Positions 46,118 through 54,453 of a stretch of 64,000 nt of DNA are shown piece after piece. The notes beneath the pieces were generated by a model. It did no database searches. It was not told the origin of the DNA and saw only the letters and a program-made list of their open reading frames with translations. The number at the start of each line of letters is the position of its first letter. Position 1 is the stretch's first letter. Both the position numbers and the translations under genes were made by a program. The stretch comes from Thecamonas trahens ATCC 50062. Taxonomy: Eukaryota; Apusozoa; Apusomonadida; Apusomonadidae. The stretch is from the NCBI RefSeq assembly GCF_000142905.1, contig NW_013657664.1:423172-487171 (forward strand), given 5' to 3'.

Positions 46118-47011
46118 TGTGTCAGCGAGAGGCGTGTGGGATGCAGCTGGGGGAGGGGGGGAGGGGGGGGGCACCCTCGCTCACCCTGGCTACGGGTCGA
46201 CCACTGGCCGATCGCACCCTCTCTCCTTGCTCACCCTGGCCACGGGTCGACCACTGGCCGATCGCACCCTCTCTCTTCGCTCACCCTGGCTACGGGTCGA
46301 CCACTGGCCGATCGCACCCTCTCTCCTTGCTCACCCTGGCCACGGGTCGACCACTGGCCGATCGCACCCTCTCTCCTTGCTCACCCTGGCCACGGGTCGA
46401 CCACTGGCCGATCGCACCCTCTCTCCTTGCTCACCCTGGCCACGGGTCGACCACTGGCCGATCGCACCCTCTCTCCTTGCTCACCCTGGCCACGGGTCGA
46501 CCACTGGCCGATCGCACCCTTTCTCCTCGCTCACCCTGGCCACGGGTCGACCACTGGCCGATCGCACCCTCTCTCTTCGCTCACCCTGGCCACGGGTCGA
46601 CCACTGGCCGATCGCACCCTCTCTCCTCGCTCACCTTGGCCACGGGTCGACCACTGGCCGATCGCACCCTCTCTCCTTGCTCACCCTGGCCACGGGTCGA
46701 CCACTGGCCGATCGCACCCTCTCTCCTCGCTCACCTTGGCCACGGGTCGACCACTGGCCGATCGCACCCTCTCTCCTCGCCCACCCTGGCCACTGATAGG
46801 CGAGGGGAGGGAGGGGAGAGTGGTAACCGGGGAGGAGGGGGGTGACATGCTCTCTCTGCCTGTGTGTTGCCTTGCTTCATTCCTGCACAACCGCCGCCAT
46901 ACTATACTTGAGCTCGGTCGTTGCTTGCGCCGTTGCGCTCCAGATTGATCCCGAGCTAAAACCCGAGCTCGAGTCGGAGCCCGAGCCCAAGCCCGTGTCC
47001 GCGGTAGACGA
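46118..47011. other. Intergenic region dominated by a minisatellite
   Basis: This region is upstream of the DUF4442 gene and downstream of the triplicated-domain gene. About 615 bp of it is the 50-bp array. The rest shows no gene. Confidence 0.65.
46180..46794 (+). repeat. 50-bp minisatellite, about 12 copies
   Basis: The unit begins CTCACCCTGGCCACGGGTCG and continues with ACCACTGGCCGATCGCACCC. The period is exactly 50 bp (for example CCACTGGCCG at 46201 and 46251). Copies differ at a few sites (TAC/CAC, CTT/CCT, CTTG/CTCG). Because 50 is not a multiple of 3, each frame cycles through the same 50-codon translation every 150 bp, and all plus frames stay open. Confidence 0.96.
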
Positions 47012-50000
47012 TCAAAAGTTGGACCACTGAGTACCCTCGAGACCGTCAAACAGATGATCGAGGAAGCGATCGTCGCGAAAAGCGGCCGAGAGGATGATGA
47101 GGGGAAGGCAGCAGCGGCAAAAGCCGCGCATCGACGGCATGCAGCCGCAGGAAACCGACTCATGGAAGACACACAGGCGCAGCTTGTGGTCGCAGAGCGC
47201 AAACGGCAGGATGCCCGAGAGGTCAACCCGGGTCGAGACCAGCAGCTCGCTTAGCTGGTTGCGGATGGCCGCCGGCGCAAAGCCGAGCTCGAGCAGAGTG
47301 TCGTACTGCAGCTTGTACGTGACGCACAGGTTGTATGCGAGCCCGAGTACGCTCGACATGCCAACATAGACCAGGGCCTGCCGCCGCCGGTAGTCGAGCG
47401 CGTGCGGGAGGAGTGTGGTGTGCGCCGGATCCGCAGTCGAGTACGACCGCGCCCGGTCGCCGCCGCCCACCCGCGAGCCGCCCAGCGCCACCCGCGAGGC
47501 CAGGCCCGACTTCAAGCCGTCGATGGTGAGCCGGCCGACCCACCCAAACTCGCCCTGGTCATCGGCAAGGTCGACCGTGATAAAAGCCTCATCCGTCGGC
47601 TTGCCGGCGTCAAGGTCCGAGAGGTAGCGGATGAACCCGTAATTGGCCTCATCGCCGGGCTGCGGACCCCATGCCGCATACCCAGCCAGCCCTGTGCACC
47701 ACGCCTCGCCGCTCGGCGAGACCGCCGCTGATGAGTCCTCGCTCGCCGTCGGCGAGCCCATCAGCGGCGGCAGGATGCTTGGCATGCCACCGACCCCAGC
47801 TCCAGCCGCAGCATGCGGCATCGTCGTCTCCAGCGCCAGCGGCATGCCCGATGCCAGCGCTCCTCCGCCACCACCCACCTCGGTCTTCTTGCTGAGCCGC
47901 GGCGCCCCAAATACCGCCGGCACCGCAAGCTGTGGAAAGGCGGTCCCCGTACTCCCGTCGAGCCCGCCAGCAGCCAGATCAAACCCGCCCAAACCCCCGC
48001 CGCCTGCCAGGCCCTCGATTCTCCCCGCCACCGGCAAGCTGGCCGACGCCCACGCCGCCGCCGCCGCCGCCGCAGTATCGTCATCACTCCGCCCTTTGCC
48101 CGACATCGGCACCACCAGCGGCGGGTGGGTTAAGCCAATACCCGCCTCGCTCGCCATCTCGTCAGGATCCTCCGCCACAACCGCCGCCGCCGCCGCCGAC
48201 GCCGCAGCCTCGGCTTCGGCCAGCGCCGCCGACGACCGCCGCCGCGACCGCGAGCTCGGCGGCCCGGGTCTTCCTTCCGTTTCTTCCGCCGCGCGCTTGG
48301 CGGCCATGACCTCGTGAAAGAGCACCGGGTGGCTCGCCCGCGCCTCGGCGGCCGCCGACGCCGCCTGGTCTGCAGTCAGCCTCGCCGCCGTCGCCCGCGA
48401 CGTAAGCGTCTTGATTCTGCCTGCCAGCTGCGCATGCGCCGGGTGCTGCGGCGAGACCCGCTCGAGCTTGATCACCGCGGCTTCCAGCGCTTGTGCGGCC
48501 TCGCGCTCACGGCTCGCCGTCTCGGCCTCCAGATCGATGGCCCGGTTGATGGCCGCCACCCGCGCCTTGCGCTTGAGCGCCGTACCACTGCCTCTGCTCC
48601 CGCCTCCGCTCGCCGCCCCCGCCGACCTCTCGCTCTTGCCTCCGCTCCCGCCGTCCCGCCTCGCCAGGTGCCCACCACCCGCGGCCTTGGACGTCCCCCC
48701 GAGCCGGTAGTAGCTGACTGCGCTCTTAGTCTTGACCATGCCCAGCCGATGGTTCTCAATGTGCGGCTTGACCACCCGCCACAGCGGCTGCTTCCGCGGC
48801 TCCATCGACCGGTACCGGCCAAACATGATTTTGAACAGGCTGTCGTTGGCCGCCACCGTCGAGTCGATACTTCGCCCATCGGCCGGAGCCATTTCATACA
48901 ACCGATCGCACAGCGCGTTGACCAGCTCCTCCGACGACATGGCGTTGATCTCTGCCCGCGACGGCGCCGCGCGCTTGCCCCCTGCACCACTCCACGCCAC
49001 CGCCGCTCCGCCCGCCGCAGCCTGAGCTCCTCGCCCGCCGGAGCTACCTCCCCCACTCACGCTTGGCGCGGTCGGGTCGAGCATGTAGCGGATGGCGTAG
49101 CGGTCCTTGGATGACTTGAGGCCAAAGTCCTGCAGGAACGGCATGATGATCTTCCACGGCGCCTCACGCCGGCCGGTCACCTTGCGGTAGCGCGCAAAGA
49201 GCGCCTTGAGCTTGGCGTCCTTGGTGAGGTAGACCGAGGTCACCGAGCCGCTCGAAGAGGCCTCGACCAGCTTGCGCAGCTGCGCCAGGATCTGGGTGAT
49301 GAGCGTGCGTGTCGCGTCCGAGCTCAGCGCCGCCGCCGCCGCATCCTGGACCTCGGCCTCGGTCAGCCCCTTGCCCTCGCTCCCTGTCCCAGCCTCGCTC
49401 CCCGATGCGGCACTGCTCGTCGACGTTCGTGCACCCGAGCCCGCCGAGCTCGACCCGTCGGCAGCAACGCTCTTGCGAGAGTACAGGATCCGCGCCGGCG
49501 TCTTGCGCATCTGGACGCCGACAGACTCGAGGTGTGGCAGGAGGACGCGCCAGAGAGAGACGCGGTGCGCAGACATGCGCTTGAACCGGACGTACAGCTG
49601 GTGGAACCGCGGTCGGTTCGAAATGTCGGCCAGTGCAACCTCGGAGCCGTCGACAGGCGTTAGGTAGTAGACCTGCCGCGCCAATGCCTCCACAAGCTGC
49701 GGGCGCGACAAATCCTCTGGCCGCGCGATGTCGAGCTCGGACGAGCCCAGTCTGAACGGGGCCGCCGTTGCCGTCCGCCGGGGGTTGGTCCGGCTACCTG
49801 TGCCGGCCGAGCCCGCAGTCGGGCCCGGCTTGGGCGACGGCGGCGACGACGCAGCCGTCACCTGTTGCCGGTCGGCTTCGAGGCTGGCCCAGGCAAGCTC
49901 CAGCTCGGCGATGGAGCCCGACCAAACTGCAGCAAACTCACGGTCCGCAGCCTCGGCAGCGGCAGTAAATTTGGCGGCCTTGGCCGCCGCCGCCGCCGCC

Positions 50001-51130
50001 GCTGTCTGGGCCGAGCCCAGCTCCTTGGACAGCTTCTTAATGCTGTCACGGCACTTGTCGATCTTGCCCTCGGCCGCCTGCAGCGAGGTGTGCTGCGTCC
50101 GGAGCCTGCTCCGCGCCCTATCGGCCGCCGCCTTGGCCTCGACCGCTCGCTCGTCCGCTGCTGCCTTGGCCGCCGCTGCCTCTGCAGCCGTCGCCTCCGC
50201 TGCCTCCAACTCGGCCTCCAGCACCGCCAACTGCGCCGCCAGCTCGGGATCTCCCACCTTGTTCTCCTTGCTCTCCGCCACACCCATGCTCTCCGCCGCA
50301 ACCACCACCTTGTCTGCCTCGCCCGCTCCACTCGCTCCGCCCTCATCCTCGGCCAGTGCTCTCTCCATTGCACTACCGCGTCCGTCACCAGCCGCCACCT
50401 GATCACCTACCTCATCTCCCACCCGGCCATCACGTTCCACAGGCTCACCAGCATGCCCACCCTCGCTTGCCTCGCCTGCCTTGCCCGCAACTCGAGCATC
50501 TCCACCATTTCCGCCGTCTCCACTTTCTCTACTCTCTCCACTCTCTCCGCCAGCATCCCCTTGGCTCACGAGCAGCAAGCCGACCACCTCGGACCGAGCA
50601 TCCTTCGCCACGCCAGCACCACCCACATCGCCAGCGCCACCAACAGGACGAGTTCCACCAGAACCACCGGAATGTCCTTGGATCGAGTCACCCTCAGCTA
50701 TCCCGGGAGCTGTACCTCTGGCAGCATCGGCGGAGATGTGGTCAGAGCAGGCAGGCGCGGAATTTTGGTTGTCGGCCTTTGGCGAGAACGTCTCTGGAGC
50801 CGACGCGGCGGAGTGGGTAGGCGAGTCAGAAGGGAGATGGCCAGACGCGAGGGGCTCTTGCGGTGAAGAACTTGTGTGAGAAGCGGTAGTTGTGGCGCAG
50901 GTGAGAAACGACGAGTCGGCAAGGCTCACGAGCGCGTCGCAGACCTTGGCCATGTCGGCACGGGATCGCTCCGAAGTGGCAAGTGCAGCAGCGACAGCAG
51001 CATCCGCCTCTGCCATACGAAGCTCATCATCTTGAAGCTTCCAATGAAGTTGATTGGAAGTACTGGCAAGCTCACCACAGAGCACATTGGCTTGGGACAG
51101 TAGTTCATCAAAGCTTGCCTTGTCTTCCAT
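47012..51130 (-). CDS. Large protein with three copies of an unrecognised ~80-residue domain
   Basis: 1372 residues from ATG 51130 (MEDKASFDELLSQANVL). The N-terminal 100 residues are coiled-coil-like, then there is a long Gly/Ser/Glu disordered region and a second Ala/Glu coiled coil. Three homologous segments lie at about residues 474-552, 604-685 and 730-810. Each contains a run of F-x-x-L-[FY]-x-R-[FY]-[RK]-x-[MV], then R-x-x-[PS]-[LP]-W-[RK]-[VI], then P-[HF]-[LI]-[EQ], then K-[TD]-x-x-A-[IV]-x-Y. The C-terminal 190 residues (GWVGRLTIDGLKSGLASRV...) contain a hydrophobic, Cys-rich end that may be membrane-associated. I do not recognise the repeated domain; its size and conserved Trp/Arg/Tyr suggest a compact helical binding module. 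Confidence 0.8.
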   Translation of the reverse strand: MEDKASFDELLSQANVLCGELASTSNQLHWKLQDDELRMAEADAAVAAALATSERSRADMAKVCDALVSLADSSFLTCATTTASHTSSSPQEPLASGHLPSDSPTHSAASAPETFSPKADNQNSAPACSDHISADAARGTAPGIAEGDSIQGHSGGSGGTRPVGGAGDVGGAGVAKDARSEVVGLLLVSQGDAGGESGESRESGDGGNGGDARVAGKAGEASEGGHAGEPVERDGRVGDEVGDQVAAGDGRGSAMERALAEDEGGASGAGEADKVVVAAESMGVAESKENKVGDPELAAQLAVLEAELEAAEATAAEAAAAKAAADERAVEAKAAADRARSRLRTQHTSLQAAEGKIDKCRDSIKKLSKELGSAQTAAAAAAAKAAKFTAAAEAADREFAAVWSGSIAELELAWASLEADRQQVTAASSPPSPKPGPTAGSAGTGSRTNPRRTATAAPFRLGSSELDIARPEDLSRPQLVEALARQVYYLTPVDGSEVALADISNRPRFHQLYVRFKRMSAHRVSLWRVLLPHLESVGVQMRKTPARILYSRKSVAADGSSSAGSGARTSTSSAASGSEAGTGSEGKGLTEAEVQDAAAAALSSDATRTLITQILAQLRKLVEASSSGSVTSVYLTKDAKLKALFARYRKVTGRREAPWKIIMPFLQDFGLKSSKDRYAIRYMLDPTAPSVSGGGSSGGRGAQAAAGGAAVAWSGAGGKRAAPSRAEINAMSSEELVNALCDRLYEMAPADGRSIDSTVAANDSLFKIMFGRYRSMEPRKQPLWRVVKPHIENHRLGMVKTKSAVSYYRLGGTSKAAGGGHLARRDGGSGGKSERSAGAASGGGSRGSGTALKRKARVAAINRAIDLEAETASREREAAQALEAAVIKLERVSPQHPAHAQLAGRIKTLTSRATAARLTADQAASAAAEARASHPVLFHEVMAAKRAAEETEGRPGPPSSRSRRRSSAALAEAEAAASAAAAAVVAEDPDEMASEAGIGLTHPPLVVPMSGKGRSDDDTAAAAAAAWASASLPVAGRIEGLAGGGGLGGFDLAAGGLDGSTGTAFPQLAVPAVFGAPRLSKKTEVGGGGGALASGMPLALETTMPHAAAGAGVGGMPSILPPLMGSPTASEDSSAAVSPSGEAWCTGLAGYAAWGPQPGDEANYGFIRYLSDLDAGKPTDEAFITVDLADDQGEFGWVGRLTIDGLKSGLASRVALGGSRVGGGDRARSYSTADPAHTTLLPHALDYRRRQALVYVGMSSVLGLAYNLCVTYKLQYDTLLELGFAPAAIRNQLSELLVSTRVDLSGILPFALCDHKLRLCVFHESVSCGCMPSMRGFCRCCLPLIILSAAFRDDRFLDHLFDGLEGTQWSNF

Positions 51131-51400
51131 GATCCCCCCTCGCCGCACACCTCCCCGGAGGCAAACAGACAAATGTGTTGTGGCTCCGACTGACCACTGC
51201 AGCAGTCAACACGCTGGCCGACCTCCGCCACACCCGCCGGTTGTCATGGGCAAGCGGCAGGGCCGGGGCGCTGGGGGGGGGGGGTTCGCGGGATGGGGGG
51301 AGGAAGGAGGGAAGGAAGGACCTTGATCAGTTTGTTGAGAGGACAGAGGGAGGAAGGGGGGGGAAGAGGAGGGGGCGATGCTGCCGTTGGCAACAGCGAG

Positions 51401-51684
51401 TTAGAGGAGGGCGCAGCCACCCTTCTTCTTGGTCTTGGGCGCCGGCTCGGAGAGGTTGATCTGGCCGACAACGTCGTCGAAGATCTCGTCGATGTTGTAG
51501 CGGGTCTTGGCCGAGCACTCCATAAAGGTGCACGACCACTCCTTGGCCTTGGCGTCACCCTGCTCCTTCTCGACGATGCGGTCGTCCTCGAGATCGCACT
51601 TGTTGCCGACAAGGACCATGGGCACGGTCTCGGCGTCCTTGACGCGGAGGATCTGCTCGTGGATGTCGTTGAGGTCGTTGAAGG
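51401..51684 (-). pseudogene. Duplicated 3' end of the adjacent Rap GTPase gene
   Basis: 284 bp match 51697-51980 without indels and with only six substitutions. All six are synonymous, so the encoded tail ([15 protein letters not shown]... to CALL and stop) is identical to the intact gene's C-terminus. The copy lacks the first half of the GTPase. It starts abruptly after a C-rich stretch 12 bp beyond the upstream stop codon, with no splice acceptor AG before it. It could be a truncated copy, the remnant of a collapsed second gene in the assembly, or an unrecognised alternative last exon. Confidence 0.85.
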
Positions 51685-51696
51685 AGGGGGGGGCGA

Positions 51697-52546
51697 TTAG
51701 AGGAGGGCGCAGCCGCCCTTCTTCTTGGTCTTGGGCGCCGGCTCAGAGAGGTTGATCTGGCCGACCACGTCGTCGAAGATCTCGTCAATGTTGTAGCGGG
51801 TCTTGGCCGAGCACTCCATAAAGGTGCACGACCACTCCTTGGCCTTGGCGTCACCCTGCTCCTTCTCGACGATGCGGTCGTCCTCGAGATCGCACTTGTT
51901 GCCGACGAGAACCATGGGCACGGTCTCGGCGTCCTTGACGCGGAGGATCTGCTCGTGGATGTCGTTGAGGTCGTTGAAGGTGGCCATGGCGGTGATGGAG
52001 TAGACGAGGATGAAGCCCTGTCCGTTCTTCATGTACAGGTCACGCATGGCGGTAAACTGCTCGGTACCGGCCGTGTCGAGAATCTCGAGCAGGCACTGCT
52101 GGCCGTCGATCTCGGTCTGCTTGCGGTACGAGTCCTCGATGGTCGGGTCGTACTTGTCGACGAACTGTGTGTGGAGGGGGGGGAAGGTGAGTCTGTGCGT
52201 TGCAGCAAGCCAAGGGTTTGCACGGCGACGAAAATGCGGTGGCAAAGCGGTGGTGGGCAGGTGGGGAAGAGCGGGGGCAATACGGAGGGGAGAGGGAGGG
52301 AGGGGGGGAGGGAGGGGCATGTGCAGGATGACAGGCAAGGAGTAGTAGGGCGGGTGGGGGCAGAGGAGGGGCAGGGTTGGAAGGGGCAGGGGGGAGGGTG
52401 GCTCTGTTTCAGCCCCCGTTTGGGGGGGAAGGGAGCGGGGGGGAGCTGCCTGGTTCGTAACGTACGATGTTCTGGACGAACTGAACGGTGAGGGCCGACT
52501 TGCCGACACCACCCGAGCCAAGGACCACAAGCTTGTACTCACGCAT
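51697..52546 (-). CDS. RAP1: Rap1-type Ras-family small GTPase
   Basis: Two exons, 52546-52466 and 52164-51697, are joined in phase 0 and give 182 residues. Exon 1 is [20 protein letters not shown]. After the 301-nt intron (GTACGT...ACACAG) comes [16 protein letters not shown], identical to the Rap/Ras effector loop. Then come DTAGTEQF (Thr rather than Gln at position 61, diagnostic of Rap), GNKCDLEDD and ECSAKT. The C-terminus is [11 protein letters not shown], a polybasic region plus a CAAX box ending in Leu, predicting geranylgeranylation. Rap proteins regulate adhesion and the cytoskeleton in animals and amoebae. A duplicate of the last 93 codons lies immediately downstream. Confidence 0.96.
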
Positions 52547-53125
52547 TGTATCTATGTGTAGTGTGAGTGGGGAGTTGGAAGGAGCGACAGAAGAGCCGAC
52601 TGACTGGCTGGGGAGGGGGGAGGGGGGGCAAAAGGTCGTGGAAGGTGTGGCTTGTGTTCGTATTGATCAATGACGGCGGCCACCAAACGCGCGAATTTTG
52701 GCAGTCGAGATCGGGAATGGTTGAAAGGGCCCGGGGGGTGCCATGGAGGTTGGAAAAGGGAAGGTGTGGGGGGAGGTACAGGGAGTAGAGGAAGACACTG
52801 TGACGGTGGGGGTGGGGGAGGAGTGGGGAGAGGCTCGTTGGGGTGCGCGGGGATGGCGGTCAAGGCCTTGGCGTACAAGTGGGAGAGAACTGTGGCGGTT
52901 GCTGCGAGTGGGGGAGATGGGCCGAGCGGGGGGGGGGAGGGAAGCGTGCGCCCATTTGGGGAGGCACGGATTGCAGGTGGCGAGCGAGCCGGCTGGCGTG
53001 CTTCGGCAAGGCACGGTCGGTGACGAGAGAGAGGGGCAAGGGGGGGAAAGGATGACGAGAAGACAGGCGGCAAGAGATGGCATCCAAGTAGCGTTTAGGC
53101 GGCGATGGGGGCCAAAAGGGGGTGC
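52547..53125. other. Intergenic, no gene seen
   Basis: This region lies between the Rap gene start and the eL15 stop, both minus strand. It is G-rich on the plus strand and probably the Rap promoter. Pro-rich minus-strand open frames are compositional artefacts. Confidence 0.55.
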
Positions 53126-54238
53126 TTAGCGGTAGCGGCGGAGCGAGAGGGTGTTGTGGCGCTTCCAGACGGCGTGCTTGGAGGGACCGTTGTGGTTGAA
53201 GCGGTGGCCCTTGTGCATGCCACGGGCCTTCTTGCCGGCGGCGGTGAGGCCACGGAGCTCGCGGTGCTTGTGGACCGGGTTGCAGATCCAGTTGATGCGC
53301 GGGTCGTTGCGGATGACGGTGTGGTGCGGGTCGACAAGGATGACCTCGAAGTACCGGTTGGCAGCGTCCTCGTTGACCCAGTACGAGTTGAGGACGCGGA
53401 GGTTGCCACAGCGGCGGCCGGCGCGCTCCTCGGCGACCGAGCGCTTGGAGCGGCGCTGCTTGATCTTGCGCACACCCTGGTTGGTGGGCTTACCGGTCAC
53501 GGCACCCTTGCGGACACGGCGCTTGCGGTCACCACGCTTGACGCGGACGCGGTAGACAACGTAGCCCTGCTTGGCGCGGTAGCCGAGGCGGCGGGCCTTG
53601 TCCGGGCGGGTCGGGCGGGTGAGGCGGTGGACCGACGGCAGCTGGCGGTACTCCCAGCACCGGACACGCTGCAGGAAGCGCAGGGCATCAGACTGCTTCT
53701 TCTTCCAGAGCTCTGTTGGTATGAGGAGGGGTATGGCGTGAGCGAGAGGAAAGGAGAGGAGGGGAGGGGAGGGCGGCTATGGGAGCAACGGAGGAGAGGA
53801 GGAGGGGAAGGGGAAGGGGGGAGAAAATCATCACATCCTTGGCCAGGGCAGGGTGTGGGAGGGGGAGGGGGGAGGATGGAGGAAGTTGGAGGAGGAGGGC
53901 AAGGGAGGAGAAGGAGGACATACCCTCGAGGTACTTGTACGCGCCTGTGATGGTTGGAGTAGGGAGGAAGGGAAAGCGTGAGTGTGGGTGGGAGGTGCAG
54001 AGGTGGGGAGGACAGACACAAAATGGGCGGCCATCAACAGGCTGCCCCCGACAGAAGCCAGCCGTGCCCAGCCCAGCATGAGGAGTGCCAGGATGGGGAA
54101 GAGCAAGGCAGAGGCAAGAGCAGGGAGGAGATGCAAGTATCCATGTGGCATGGTGGTAGTGGGGGAGGGACGGAGGGGGGAAGGGGGGGACCGAGGGAGG
54201 GCGGCAGTAGCAGGAGGCAGCCAGGTTGACGTACCCAT
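53126..54238 (-). CDS. RPL15: Ribosomal protein eL15
   Basis: Three exons, 54238-54235 (just ATGG), 53944-53924 (21 nt) and 53712-53126, join to 203 residues, matching the usual 204. The rebuilt N-terminus [17 protein letters not shown] is the canonical eL15 start. It is followed by [48 protein letters not shown] and [13 protein letters not shown]. The introns are 290 nt (GTACGT...ATCACAG) and 211 nt (GTATGT...CAACAG). eL15 is a core 60S subunit protein. The 4-nt first coding exon and 21-nt second exon would be missed by most gene finders. The divergent neighbour starts 215 bp upstream. Confidence 0.97.
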
Positions 54239-54453
54239 GTTTGATTAGGGTTGAGTGTGGTACCGGTTGGTCAAGTTAAATCCCCAACAGTTTCGCCTGA
54301 GGTGGTTGGGAGTTGGGGAGATGTGGCGGGTGGGGGGTGGAGTGGTAAAAATTGTACATGCGATGTGTAGGTGCTCGTAGCTTGCTATTCGTCGGTGGAC
54401 GGCGGTCGGTGGCCGCCACTTGGCGCCAAGTGCGAGGGGCGGGCGCGAGCGTG

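Noticed and set aside
46056-46948. Long plus-strand open frames across 45.4-46.9 kb with LATGRPLADRTLSP repeats
   Set aside because: They are the translation of the 50-bp minisatellite, open in all three frames; no start context or domain supports a gene.
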